Shown here: piece by piece, positions 33,801-46,000 of the stretch | How positions within the stretch are numbered: position 1 is the first letter of the stretch | Layout of the letters: every line of letters begins with the position of its first letter | Assembly (NCBI GenBank): GCA_905178155.1 | Contig: CAJINV010000010.1 | Location: 2,596,466-2,660,465, forward strand | Origin: Amoebophrya sp. A120 | Lineage: Eukaryota > Sar > Dinophyceae > Syndiniales > Amoebophryaceae | Length of the DNA stretch: 64,000 nucleotides | Direction: 5' to 3' | The notes under the pieces: generated by a model | Databases searched by the model: none | What the model was told of the DNA's origin: nothing | The model's input: the letters and a program-made list of their open reading frames with translations, nothing else | Made by a program: the position numbers and the translations under genes

Positions 33801-34461
33801 ATGCGGGTGAAAGTGAACAAGGCGGTTGTAAACAACGGGCGGAACAAGCTGCAGAGGCCCAGCAGCTCCACTGCCTCGGTTCAGTTGCCCAATTCCAACA
33901 AAAATAAAAAGGTGGCCAGGAGCAGGGCGGACATCAAGGTGGAGGATGAGGCCGTTGCAGCCCCACCGCGAGGACCAGACGAAGTCGTGGGAATTAGCCC
34001 CGATGTAGTTGCGCCGCACAATGCCATATGCATTGCAAACTATGTATCTGGGTCTGGAAAGAGAACATGCAAGCTTGTAAAACTTCTAAAAATGCAGTGG
34101 ACGCTGGATCATGGATCATGAACTTGATCGTTTTCTCTATCGTTGCACGGCAATCAGAATAATTCAAACAGAAAACTCGTGATGTTCTGGCATGAGCGCC
34201 AAAAGTAGGTGCCAGTAAGGTCGTTTTCGGCGCGAGAAATTCGCTGTTTGCTTAAGGCAAACGGCGAATTTCTGACGCGGGTGGTGCAAAAGGTGCATGG
34301 CAATAAACAAGTGCAATCTTCGTTCCAGACCTAGAGATATTTGCATTTGATACGCCACGTCGTCTGTGCTCCAGAGCAGAGTAGTGGCGGAGCGGGAGTC
34401 CGTGACGTTCCCTGACGGAATAGCAGCGTGGCACAAGGTATTCCAGGAAGAGATTGTCTGA
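33801..34461 (+). CDS. Small protein with one introner-like element
   Basis: Exons 33801-34026 and 34358-34461 join to 109 residues ending at TGA. The N-terminus is basic and asparagine-rich, the rest polar. No domain recognised. GTATTCC at 34435 could be a donor, in which case the gene continues and might be the 5' part of the next one. Confidence 0.5.
34027..34352 (+). mobile_element. Introner-like element, CTGGGTCTGG family, phase 1
   Basis: 326 bp, TATGCATTGC...ATCTGGGTCTGGAAAG at the left and TTGCATTTGATA at the right. Flanks TGCCA/CGCCA (4 of 5). Confidence 0.75.
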
Positions 34462-34734
34462 GTCTTCAGCCTTTGCATGGGACGACTCAGCAGCGTCGCA
34501 AACTCGCGAACAAGCAAGATCATACCAAAATGAATCTCTTGCTTCGTACACCAAAGAAGTACTTGATCATACCAAAGTGATGCTTCATACAGCAATAGAA
34601 AGTCAAAATATTAATATAGATGTCTAAAATTGACTTTCTTGCAGCTGCTCTTGGTTGCACGTCGAGCATGACAAAAAACTGCATCGAGGAACTTCCAGAT
34701 TGTGACGCGTTGAGTAAACTGAGACAGTTTTTTC

Positions 34735-37700
34735 TTGCGATACCACGAAGATCCGCAGTACTACAAGCTGGATAGCCTCTGCACCGACGACAACACCGAA
34801 GCATCCTATTTTCTGGATACGGGAATTAACCCAGACGACCCCGGGGATCCCAAGTTGGAGTGCTATATGCGACGGTCGAAATGCAGGTGCTTATCTTCCA
34901 GAAAAAACGCTGCAGTTAGTCGTGTGCAAAAATTACTTATTTGTTTTTCGAGGATAGAACAGGAGCATCCGAAAATTTGTGCATTCAGCTACAAAAACGA
35001 AGCCATGTAGTCGTGCACGGCTCCTTCATGATGTACTGGAAAACCCATACGGAACTGGTTTATGGTGCGTTTCCAGCACGGCTAGAGTTACTTAGTTTTG
35101 CATCTACTTCTGCAGCACACACTAAAACAGTAGTTTTTCTACTCCTGCATAATGCTTGGGCAAGAGCTACCTCTACCCGTACGATGTTGTCAACAGGTGG
35201 GCGCACCCTATTATCCCGATGAAAAATCCCCCACCCTGTAAAATTCAAAAGGAGACTTCTGATGCTGGCTTGTATACAAAGAAACAGCATCTTGGTGTAG
35301 GTAGCACCGGACTGCAGGAAAAAGGCCGAGCATCCCAAATCGCACGGGGTGCGAAATGTCCGTGCGGAACAAGTAGTGCAAGTGCTATAAGTCGCGCGAG
35401 TTGTTGTAAGTGGTGCAAAACAGCCTCAAGTTGCTACTTGATGTTCTTTGCTTTTGGGTATGTAGCAGCGTAGCTAATGAGGCAGGCGTCTCTGGCAAAG
35501 GCGCGACCGCGCCGCAGATTAAACACAGCAAGCTCCGGCTTTATTCCGTGCAAGTACTACTTTTCTGCAAGGAAAATAAGGGCACTGGTGACTTCTTTCG
35601 CAGGTGTCGTTTTTGAAGATGGGAAGGGGAGGCTTTTGCTAATGATACCCGCTGGCGTCACAGACGACGAAATGAATACTCTGGACGACGGCATTACTCC
35701 ACGGGAATGCTTACTCTTTTCCACCGGAGGCAATGTTGCCGATATGCTTGCCGGGATGTTGTACGACAGTGAAGCCAAGGTGTGCTACTACCTCGGGAGT
35801 CATTACAGTCATCTACCGAGTACCACCTACTACAACACAAAATATTTTCAAGCGTTCGGTCACGATCTCGTGAAGGTGAAAACTTCGGGCGTAGACGAAG
35901 CTGGTGTTGTCCAGTGGAAAAATTTGCCGCCCGGTTTGTGGGGTACCGACTTCGCCTATGGATTGCAAAAATGTCTGGGTCTGGAAGATTGTGAGGCTTG
36001 TCATGCACGAGCATGCTTTGCATGGGCCATGATGTCTGCGATGCATGCCCTAGCATAACAGATTTTCATTTTTTGAGGGCCTCTTGATGCCTATTCCGCA
36101 TAACAAGTTCCCTCTCTGCGTAGCAGAAATTAGAATCCTTTTGCTGCTCTGTCTTGCAATACTACAGATTCCTTCAGAATCCAAAGACAGCATCACATGT
36201 TCCATTCTTTCCAGACCCAGACACTTTTGCATTTGATATCGCCTACTTTAAGGAAACCACAAATGCAGAAGGGACCACAACGGAGGAACCTCTTCAGGGA
36301 GGAGAGGACACATTTTGTGTGGCACAGGATGCGGACGGGAAGACGTACGAAAGCTGGATAATGTACACCAATTATCGCACAAAAAAAAGGTGGTAGGTCA
36401 GAACTCCTAGCTTATAATCTGTAACGCGGAAACAGACACACATGCAAATAGTCTGGTGTCACGGGCTTGCTCATAGTATGCTGTCCCAGGTATCACGCAA
36501 GAGCGATTTTCATTAATTGATAGATTTATGTTCTTGCATGACATACAGCATGAACATCAAGATCAACATCATGTTCATGGCGTGAACGGACCTGCCAGCT
36601 TTTTCCTCTGGGATACCAAAGTCGTAGACAAAGAAAACCACATTCAATGCAAAGCGCTTCTAGAGAAGATGTGCGAAAAGTTCGACTCCGTAGACAAATG
36701 CAACAGTATCGTAAGGAAAAATCCCCCGCCCTCCCAATATCGAAAAGGCATGCTTTTGGAAATTTCTGATGCTGATTTGTGGTCACCAATGCCAGTCTTT
36801 TGTGTCTTGGTAGAAGGCAACTCCAACGGCTGCGCTGCATTATGCAAGCGGTTTGTGATGCTGCTGGGCCTGGGGCAACAGCGTCGACGTTTGCCATGGT
36901 TGTCGCCTACGTCAAGACCTGTCTACCCAGGCTTGGCATATGCCTGCAGTCCTCTACTGCAAGACAAGTGGGATTTGTGTACTGAAATCCAGCATCAGAA
37001 ACCTCCTCTTTTTGATATGGGGAGGGGGGATTTTTCCTTTTGATAAACAGCGACGCGTCCGCGGAAACCTGTGTCTGGACGAAAAAGGAGGGGGCCGACG
37101 CTGAGACTTGCTTCGATTGCAATGATTTGAGCGGAGATAAATTCGGGTGCCCAGGTATCCTAAGCAAAAACGTCCCCATCCCATAGCAACACAAGTCTCC
37201 AAGTTTTGGGCGCTGTGCATGACAAGTTTCCCTCTGCAGTGTAGTGCTGGTTGGCAAGGGAACAAGCCGCATGAGAATAAAGCCACTTTCTTATCCTGTT
37301 TACAGCACTACAAATTCCAAAACACGATTGGAAATGCCTTTCATGTAGCTGCGCATTACAAATGTTCCTGTCAGGACGCATTTGCGTGACAACTCGGGGG
37401 TGGGGACGTTTTTACCGAGGATACCAGGAATCTCCGCCGGAAAATGTGAATTCGACGCCGAAACCAGTCTTTGCCGGCCACTTTTGGTGACCACTTCGTA
37501 CTACAGTGAAAAATGTCCCCATCCCATATAGAAAAGGAAACTTGTGATGCTGATCTGTGGCCACATCCACAAATCACTTTTGTCTTGCCTACAGGGTAAA
37601 AATGGGAACCATGTGGCGTATTCGACGGCCGGTCTGTCATGCGCTTTCAACTACAACAAATCTGTTTGCCATGCGTAATTGCTAGCCTTCTGCATACACA

Positions 37701-39509
37701 AACAGGCCTAGAGGATACCGCCAAGCACTTTCTGCAAGACAAATGTGATTTGTGTACAGCATCAGAAACTTCCTTCTGATATGGGGAGGGGGATCTTTCC
37801 TTTTGATACTTCGAGCAGCACCACCACGACGCCTGCTCCCGAGGGCATGTATCCACTGGAAATGTTTCTGGGTCTGGATGAAGAACGCAAGTCGAAGTTT
37901 GTCATGCTTGTCTGGCATGACTCTTAATTCTGTGTTGCATGAGCAGGAAAAAAGCCGCCCCTTGCCTGTCATGCAAAATAAACGCAGCTTTCCCTTCAAG
38001 AAGCGAAACACACAGCACCTCATATTAAACTTGTCATGATGCTTGGCTGCGTATAATGATTGCAGTGCGCCCCCTGCCAAATTCACAGATTTGCATCCCA
38101 ACTTCCCAGACCCAGACATATTTGCAATTGATAGCATGAGCATGACCACGATTTACATCATCGCCGTGTCGGCCGTCGGCGCCATCCTGATCGGCGTGGT
38201 GTTGGTCATTCTCTGTTTGTGTATCCCACAGAAAAAAGCTGGAAGGGCATATTTGTAATGCCAACACAAATACACAGAAAAATCTGCCATGGGCGGCCTC
38301 ATAGCATGCTATTTAGGATATGCAATACAAATTTTTTTGTCTATTTCTTTTCGCATTACAAATATGACCTCCCAGTTTTTTTCTGTGTGATATTGTGCTG
38401 CGGCGGCAAGAAGAAGGGGGACCCCGACAGCAAAGCCAGCCAGGACGACAAGTCAAAAGCGGCCGCGGAGGCTGCGGGTGGCGGCGCCCGGCAAACGCGG
38501 GCGGCGTCACAGAAGCTATCAAATGTAAAAATGTCTGGGTCTGGAAGAATGCATGTTTGTCATGCTTGTCTGGCATGACTCTTAAATCTGTCATGCACAA
38601 CATCCAAGAGCCCCATTTCTCTGTCATGCAGAAACGCAGTTTGTCATGCAGAATAGGCAACACCTAGAGGCTCAGAAACTGTTCATGCTGAGCCAGCATT
38701 TGCGGCCTCATCATGAGACGCTACCCAGCATCACAAGTTTCCAGACCCAGACATTTTTGCACAGGATAGAAGCTGCCTACGGGCAACACCGGCCCATCGC
38801 TATCAAAAGGAAAAATCCCCCCTCCCCATATCCAAACGAAGTATCTGATGCTGGATTTCCTTACACAAATCAGAGCTGTCTTGCAGTAGAGGACTGCAGG
38901 TGTGTGCCGTGCCTTAGTGCAGAGCTTTGGACGTGGACGCTTAGCATCGCAAATGTCTATGCTGTAGCCCAAGCAGCATCACAAACCGTCCGCTTAGTGC
39001 GGCGGAGACTGTAGAATTGCATTCTTGCAAGACAAACAAATTTGTGGTCACAAATCAGCATTACAAAGAAGTACCTTTTTGATATGGGGAGGGGATATTT
39101 TTCCTTACGATAAGCGCAGCCGCCAGCCCTAGACAAGGCGGGGAGTTTTGGCGCGAACAACAGTTTTTCCAACGCCGGCGGGGGTGATATGGCATTCTCA
39201 AATGTTACATTCTCAACTGTTGCAACATGAATCTGTAATGCAAGAGTGGCAAAATCGAAAGGGGGAAGATCATTGCACCTTTTGCATTATACAAATTCCG
39301 CACAGATCAACATTTAGGTGCTGTTTAGCCCTTCGCAAATTTGTCATGCGAAGCAGCCTGATTGTGTGGGTGATCATCTTGCTTTTGCATTACAAATTCA
39401 TCATGTAACAGTTGAGAATGTAACAATTGAGAACTCCATAGGCGACGCTTTTCGCGGAGGGAGTGCAGTGGACAACTCGAAGCCCAGTGGTATGAAAGTG
39501 GAGTCTTGA
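34735..39509 (+). CDS. Cysteine-rich single-pass membrane protein, array member 1
   Basis: The 5' end is unresolved. Confident exons are 34735-34891, 35157-about 35195, about 35605-35956, 36244-36389, 36599-36706, 37051-37155, 37439-37498 (or from 37429 by strict repeat placement), 37814-37849, 38139-38221, 38398-38516, 38774-38800, 39118-39187 and 39446-39509. The ectodomain has many cysteines (ECYMRRSKCRC, CVWTKKEGADAETCFDC), then a threonine-rich stalk (TTSSSTTTTPAPEG), one membrane span (IYIIAVSAVGAILIGVVLVI), a cysteine/lysine juxtamembrane stretch (CLCCGGKKK) and a polar cytoplasmic tail. I see no family name. Shared motifs with 43067-48109 and 63359 onward show they are paralogues. A surface role is inference from the architecture. 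Confidence 0.7.
34892..35151 (+). mobile_element. Introner-like element, phase 1
   Basis: 260 bp, TATCTTCCAG...CTCCTGCATA, flanks GTGCT/ATGCT (4 of 5). Joins the CRC motif to LGKSYLYPYD. Confidence 0.65.
35957..36238 (+). mobile_element. Introner-like element, CTGGGTCTGG family, phase 0
   Basis: 282 bp, TATGGATTGCAAAAATGTC...TTTTGCATTTGATA, perfect flanking TCGCC. No GT-AG junction is possible. Confidence 0.85.
36390..36598 (+). other. Canonical GT-AG intron
   Basis: AAAAG|GTGGTA to CTGCCAG|CTTTTT, phase 2, joining YRTKK to SFFLWDTK. Confidence 0.55.
36707..37045 (+). mobile_element. Introner-like element, AGGAAAAAT-GGGGAGG family, phase 2
   Basis: 339 bp, TATCGTAAGGAAAAATCC...GGATTTTTCCTTTTGATA, perfect flanking AACAG. 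Confidence 0.85.
37156..37423 (+). mobile_element. Introner-like element, CTGAGTAAAAACG family, phase 2
   Basis: 268 bp, TATCCTAAGCAAAAACGTCC...GGACGTTTTTACCGAGGATA, perfect flanking CCAGG. Confidence 0.85.
37499..37808 (+). mobile_element. Introner-like element with a diverged left end, phase 0
   Basis: 310 bp. The left end reads TACTACAGTGAAAAATG instead of the family's TATCAAAAGG; the right end is CTTTCCTTTTGATA. Perfect flanking CTTCG shows the true boundary. Confidence 0.8.
37850..38133 (+). mobile_element. Introner-like element, CTGGGTCTGG family, phase 0
   Basis: 284 bp, TATCCACTGG...TTTGCAATTGATA, perfect flanking GCATG, just before the membrane span. Confidence 0.85.
38222..38392 (+). 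mobile_element. Introner-like element, CACACAGAAAAAAGC family, phase 2
   Basis: 171 bp, TATCCCACAGAAAAAAGC...TTTTTTTCTGTGTGATA, perfect flanking TTGTG, at the inner end of the membrane span. Close relative of 10780-10954. Confidence 0.85.
38517..38768 (+). mobile_element. Introner-like element, CTGGGTCTGG family, phase 1
   Basis: 252 bp, TATCAAATGTAAAAATGTC...TTTTTGCACAGGATA, perfect flanking GAAGC. Confidence 0.85.
38801..39112 (+). mobile_element. Introner-like element, AGGAAAAAT-GGGGAGG family, phase 1
   Basis: 312 bp, TATCAAAAGGAAAAATCC...ATTTTTCCTTACGATA, flanks ATCGC/AGCGC (4 of 5). Confidence 0.8.
39188..39440 (+). mobile_element. Introner-like element, TATGG family, phase 2
   Basis: 253 bp, TATGGCATTCTCAAATG...CAATTGAGAACTCCATA, flanks GGTGA/GGCGA (4 of 5). 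The arms resemble those of 29717-29943. Confidence 0.75.
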
Positions 39510-41986
39510 GCGTTGCATTGACTGCTGTTACATCAGGTTATTGTCATGGTGCAAGAAATATTAGACCAAAAGTTAAGGTGGTGAATATATAAATCTGGTC
39601 GTGACATCAAACACCCTGCGCGCCTTGCATTCCAGATTTGGGACGGATTTGATATTGTTCCATGCTATTTGGCGTACCAACGTAAGTAGACTTGTCATGC
39701 GAAGTAGCTTGATCATGTGGAGGCTCGTGGTAAAAAAGATTTTGCATGCTGGTCGTGAAAAATCATGTAACAGCTCTACAGTGTAACGCTTGTGAAGAAC
39801 TCCATAGGTGGCGGCCCGGCGTCTACCTTTGCCGCACGGGTGAGCATGGCGCAGACGCATTTATCACATGCAAATATCGATCTGAGTCTGGAAGGATGCG
39901 AGCTTGTCATGCAAACTCTGGAGCACATGCACGCATGTAGTTGAAATTGATGAAGAAATCTCTCATGCATAAACAACAAAAGTCGCCCATTTATTGTCAC
40001 CGAAAGCGGGGCTTCGTGATGCGAGTTCGGCATCGGCACCGAGACGCCTTGTGCTTCGCCAATTCTGTATTGGTCTGGAGCTTGCATGCAAGACCAAGAC
40101 CTCTTGGGGCACAGAAAAACAGCATGACACACCTGCTCAATTGTCCATGCCCAGACGTATTTGCAATGCATATCATTGAGCAGCATGTCTTTTCAAGGAG
40201 TTTCGTTTGATGATGATTCTTGGTATAGTACACATATTACCATGTTGGCACGACAACAGTTTTGTTTTATGAAAAATACAACAACTTCTCTTCCGAAAAT
40301 TTTATTTTTTTACATCAGGTACAACTACAAATGCACAGTTTTGAGTTTATTAACAGTAACATAACACAAATAATTTTCATGTTTTTCAAAGTTTTCAATT
40401 TTCAAATCCTTTGTTTTCAGTTACTTTATTTCTTACACTTGTTTTACTTCTTTTACATTTACATTTTCACAATTTTTTTTCGCATGGGCAGTATTTTTTT
40501 TTTCAAAAGACACACTTCTCTCCATCAACAATCTAGAAAGCCTTGTACGTACCCCGTGCAGGGTGAAAAATTCCAGTTCAGAATCCTACGCACAGTTTCT
40601 TTCCCGCGATAGAACAATTCGCCAATAGAAGGTCACCCCTGCGCACCCCACAGGAGCACTTCTTTTGGCAACGCCACCTAGGAATTGCATTGAGGACTAG
40701 AAATTAATTATCCAAAACAAAAACGTCGCAAGCGCAACATCCTAGAAATGTAGTACCTCAACACTATGCTGTGCCAAAATTAAAAGACCTAGAGCTAGAC
40801 ACCCAGTTGTAACAAGAAGTTCGAAAGGAACGCAGCAAATCGAAGGAACGAGTAAGACTACAACAGCACCAAAAGGTCCATCTTCTTGCATTCACCCCGT
40901 CGTGCGGAGGAAGGATTTTTCTTCAGAAGAAGCAAGTAAGTTGCACCAGTTTTGTAGCAGAATGTTTTGTTTTTCGGGTGAAGACGAGCAATGTCGAATG
41001 TCAAAGCTATGTCTATATGCTAAATTTTATCTGCAACCTGAAAATTTCAATTTCCATCCGAGGGCAGTTCATCTAAAGTGTTGCGAAAGCTCCTCCGAAA
41101 CGTTATGAATGTAGTAGAGGACCCTCTGAGGCTGAACAGCTGTAAGTAGTTTTGCCCACCGTCCTATATACTTCTCCGCTCACATCACCGCCCGCGGCAG
41201 ATGACTAGACGTCGCTTTTTCAAAAGCGTCCTCGTCCTGGCCACTTGGGTAAGTACTAAAAAATGAAGTGTGTGGCCACCCGCGAGGCGAAGATATTAGA
41301 CAAAAGATGCTGAGTCTCGCCGTGGTCCTCTCGAGGACACCGCCGAGTAACTACATGTCTAATATACTACTTTTACGAATATTAAGATGCTACCAAGCTG
41401 CGGATATGATACTAGGCTACGTAGACGTACTTGGCTTCTATTCTTTCATGTTGCTGCCTTCACTTTTGTAGTTCTTTTCAAAATATTAAAGCAATGTTAG
41501 ACAGTTGAATAAGAGTACTTTCTTTTCGAAGCAAGAATCGAAGTAGACCGGCCAGAAAAACGAAAGACCTGACTCATCTACCATTCAGAGCTGCTACTCC
41601 TCCTCTGCAGGGAAGTAGAATTACGCAGTATCTCTAACTAGCACCTTCACAGCACGAAAAATGCAAACAAAAAATGTGAACAATAGCACCTATTCTACCT
41701 CTACAACATACCTAGCAGCACGGGGAACGACGACCCAGGTAGATCTCTCCCAAGGAGGTAGTACTACTACGTGAAGAAGGTTGTCTTGACAACAATATTA
41801 CTAAAACGGCCCTAGTAATTATTTCGTTAAGCAGTAGTTCTAGTTCTGGTTGATGTCAACATGGCGGTCGCTGTCGACGAGGAGCCCGCACCCACGAAGA
41901 GAGCACCATGCAGAATGCATTTTCTGCATTACAAATACCTCGACGAAGAATGGCTCTGCCGCACCAGCAACGCAGGACCAAATAAA
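39510..41986. other. spacer with decayed gene remnants
   Basis: 39640-39830 repeats pieces of the element at 39188-39440 (AGCTTGATCATGTGG-like and GAACTCCATAGG), followed by a GGC-rich coding-like stretch and another element (39862-40172). That looks like a degraded copy of the 3' end of the preceding gene. 40200-41860 is AT-rich, with weak frames only. Confidence 0.45.
39862..40172 (+). mobile_element. Introner-like element in a decayed copy
   Basis: 311 bp, TATCACATGCAAATATCG...TATTTGCAATGCATA, flanks GCATT/TCATT (4 of 5). Its CTGGGTCTGG arm has drifted to CTGAGTCTGG. Confidence 0.65.
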
Positions 41987-42190
41987 CTAGTTCTTGCTTC
42001 GAAGAAAGTATGTTTTAGAAAATTGCTTATCTTGATATGCGCAGTCGCCGGTGTAGATACGGAGCTGCACGACCAGAGGAGTTTCTTCTGGCGCGCCGAT
42101 GACCACTGCGTCCATGTTTGGGTTCTTTTTAAACGCTTCTAGTGCTGGCACGATCTCCCGTAAGTGCCGCTCGTCCTTGAGATTATTCAT
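41987..42190 (-). CDS. Possible minus-strand exon, unknown
   Basis: The frame reads like folded protein (LKDERHLREIVPALEAFK, then DAVVIGAPEETPLVVQLRIY). An acceptor-like AAAG precedes the ATG, and another frame upstream (42209-42394) may be the preceding exon. The plus strand also has a frame here (41861-42142) with a GTATGT donor. I favour minus on composition. Confidence 0.35.
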   Translation of the reverse strand: MNNLKDERHLREIVPALEAFKKNPNMDAVVIGAPEETPLVVQLRIYTGDCAYQDKQFSKTYFLRSKN

Positions 42191-42394
42191 CTTTCGTGCT
42201 GGTGGTCTTCAAATGTGCCTTGCAACAGGTCGGTGGCACCATTTTATTTTACGTCGGCCCTTCGCCGTGACCTCCAACATGCAACATCTGTGATGCCCCA
42301 CATGCAGTTGCCGGTGGAGAAAAGAAACGGAAACAAAATCTTGACCCACTTCTGCCTCGGTTTCGTTCGTAAATAAACTTAATGCGCAGTACAA

Positions 42395-43066
42395 GTCGTG
42401 TGGTCTGCCTCTGCGTCTGCCAACTCTAACTGGAAGTATTTTTTTCAGTGGTTACGGCCGTATAAACTACAAAATTGAAATTCCTTTTCGTGCGCCGCGT
42501 TTTCGTTCGTCTCGTCGGTTTTCGTCCGTACCTATTTCGTCCAACCACCTACGACGTGTGTTGCTGTAGTAGCTTTTTTGCGAAACATTCGTGAAGTAAA
42601 ATGCTCGCACAGTTGACTGGGTCTTCTGCTGTACTACGTTCTTCACTTTAAAGATGACGCGGTCAACTTTTTTCCAGTGCTTACGCAACCGCAGGACAAT
42701 TGTCATTGCTCCCCTCACCCAGATATTCATATTATCGTACCAAGCTTTGACTGTGTAGTCAAGTTGGTGTGGTCTTCTATTTTCCCTCGATGATTGATAC
42801 GCTACGTAGTACTTTAACTGCTTCAAAAATTATCTTGCGTGAGCGTTTCTGCTCCATGTGAAGGCTGGCGATTTCTATAATACGTATAACTTTTCCTGAA
42901 TTATGCTCGACCTTAACCCGAATCGCAGTGCACAGTAGAATTTTCCTCCCGCGTGTGCACGAGCAGGCACGAGGACGTGTGCAAGACCTTGTTCGGGGGA
43001 TAACGTAGAAGAAGAAAGTGGGTACGACCGAAAGAGTTTCTACTACTGCCGCAGGAATAGAAAAAA
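42395..43066. other. intergenic spacer
   Basis: Only overlapping short frames on the minus strand. It contains the upstream region of the gene starting at 43067. Confidence 0.35.
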
Positions 43067-46000
43067 ATGGGCACCACCGGCAGTCAGCCAACCCCGGAGC
43101 AAGGTGAACAAACGGTGGTCCCTCCGGACGAGCCCAAGCAGGAGCAGTACGTGGCTAACTGGTACACGCTATGCGGCGCGGAAAATTCAACAGTGGAGCT
43201 GGACTACTTTCTGGATGGCAGCGGCGCGATCGGGACGTCGTCGGCCACGGGGTGCTATCTGCGCTTATCAAATGTAAAAATGTCTGGGTCTGGAAGATTG
43301 GAACTTGTGATGCTAACTTTGGACTCTAAAAAAATCTGTATTGCATGACCAGCAAGAGGAGTCTAGTTTGTGCTACGGGGCGGGGAGGGCGTTTGTCATG
43401 CGGAGTAGGCATCAGGAAGCCCTCTAAAAATCTGTGACGCTAGGGCGTGCATTACAGACGTCCTGGGTCATGCAAAACATGCATGACAAGTCTCAGAATC
43501 TTCCAGACCCAGACACTTTTGCATTTGATAGCGCTGGGTCGGCTGCAAATGCTTCGGCAGTGCGTACTCGCTTTCTCTCGCGCAGATGCTAGCATTGCAG
43601 CAGCAGGCTTCTGGAGGTGGCGGCGCGACTGGTACTGCGACGTCTTTTCTGCAAGAAAGGGTCGACGTGCAGAGGGCCCATTACTACATCAGCGGAAAAA
43701 CGACAAAAAGGGCACGACAAACGAGATTGAAGGACTCTTCGATGGCCGCTTCTACTAGTGCGGGCTTTGTTCCGGACCAGATGGAAAGAAAAGAAAGAAC
43801 CAGTCAACACCTTTACGACCAGCTTGCAGCGCTCGAGACGGGCGGCCGCACCGCGGCTGAGAGTGGGAGCGGCGCGAAGGATGATGGTTCCCCCACCAAG
43901 GTGGACGAGGACGTGGTGAACACGGGGGCGGACGGTTGGGTGCCACAGGAGTGCTTGGCATATTGCACGAACTCCGATGGGAACCTAAACTGCGCCGGAC
44001 TCACTTACGACCTGAGCATATCAACTGCAAATTCGAATATATATGTCTGGGCCTGGAACAGAGCAGAGGTTTGTGATCCAAGCAGCCCGCATGACTTATA
44101 CATAGTCCAGTTCGCTCCAGCTACAGTGACCTACTCAAACTTCAACTTTGATTTCACATTGCAAAATATAGTCATACCTGATGAAAGTATTGTGAGCTGC
44201 TCTGCCTCTGGCATCGATCAGCGTCGCAAGTTTGGATATTGGAGAGGCCGCTTCTCGTAGTGCCATCTCGCATGATGCATGTCAAAAAGAACTGTCGTTT
44301 TCGGAAGGCGCTGACTCAAGGGCATATTTTTGCTGGTCTCAAGCAATGCTTAGAGTCTTTTGACCTATGGTCGAGGAGAACAAGGAAATAAAAGCTCGGA
44401 CCCTTCACCATCCAGAGTTGTTCCCGACATATTTTTTTACAGTGCATAGGAAACTCAGGTATGTTACTTCATCAACTTTTCTCCGGTGCAAGGCGTGTCG
44501 TGGCCCTTACCGGAGAGTAGGGAGCAGAACCGGGCGAACCTGGAACTGCACATGCCACCACAGCAAGGGAAAAGCCAAGAAGAGGTGGAGAAGACCACGA
44601 TAACCATTTATCAGAAATCGATGGACTTCGCCGCGGTACCCGGGGTAAAACTTTCGTGGCAGCAGCTCGCTGACAGGATGCACACCGACCTTACGCCTCT
44701 TAGACCCGAGGAATGGCTGCGGAAATCTTTCTGCGTGGCAAAGAAAAGCCTGGACGACGGCGCGGAGCCGTCTTTTAAGGACTTATGGGAGTGCACACAT
44801 GATTTGTCTCCCTGCGCTCATTTTTATAACTTGCATAGCATGTTGTAGTTCACCTGCAACAGATACAGAAGCGACAGCAATGCCGCCGCTCGCGCATGAC
44901 AGATTTGGACGGCGATTGTAGTGCTCTCTCGGGCCTCCGTCTCCGTCTCGAAACGTCGTGCCATCGACATACGTAGTACTGGCTGAAAATTATGACGCAA
45001 AGCCAAAAGGTGGCATTCGGCGTGCAGTTGCATGATGAGACGCATGAGATGAAATGAGAACATCTTCGAGGGGGATCGAAGTACTAGTTGTGCACTCTCA
45101 TAGCCGTTCATCACCTACGTGAAGATCCGAGAGCCAGAGAGCAATACGCAGTGCCAGGCCCTGTTGACTCCCACGACAAGCAGCCCGACCACGACAACCA
45201 CTACTACGACTAGCAAAGAAGGCACTTCTTCAAGTGGTGCAAGCGGTTCCGGCGCGCAGGGCGAGGGAGAGGACCAAACTACACCGGGAGATGCAGACGG
45301 TGGAGGCGAGTCTGGGCACCCTATTGACGGCGAAGACGGAGACCAAGCAGGGCAGCAAGGAAACACGACCACGTCCGCGCCGGCTGGCGGAGACGGGAAG
45401 GGCACAGAGGGAGAAGACGACGTCAACACTATCCCGCGTGCAAAAACGTCGTGGTAAGTACCCAGAAGGAGCCCATAGTCAAGATGGGAACTCTGGCGCA
45501 ACTCTGCATATTACGGCAAATCCAGAACTTCTGCTGGGACTTATACATGACAAGTTTGGCTATGCAGTGCGGTTGTGCGTACTGCTAGTCTCCGATCGAT
45601 GCGTCGGAAATCCACTCTCATGTCCTGACTGACGCATGACAGGTCTCCTATTAACACGACTAGCAAATAAAGTTGTCTCTTATGCGGAGCTGCCTGATAG
45701 AGATAGATGTTCTGGGCATGATGCAGATTGGCATGATAAGTAGCTCCGGGGTAAATATTTTTAAGGGCGACGTTTTTCCGCAGGATAGCCACCTTGTGGG
45801 CGGTGTTGGTGGTGCTATCCGTGTTCTGCGTGATTGCCTTATCAAAAGGAAAAATCCACCCCCCTCCCCATATCGAAAAGGTATGTTTCCGAAAATTTGT
45901 GTTGCTGATTTGAGACCACAAATCACGTCTGTCTCGCACGAAGACAAGTGCAAAGGCGGCCGCGCCATTATGGAAGCGATTTGGCATGCTGTTGGGCCTA

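Noticed and set aside
35196-35604. Element starting TATCCCGATGAAAAATCCCC at 35216 as a complete introner
   Set aside because: The left end fits the AGGAAAAAT-GGGGAGG family, but no matching right end or CCTAT repeat was found before the next exon, so boundaries were not called.
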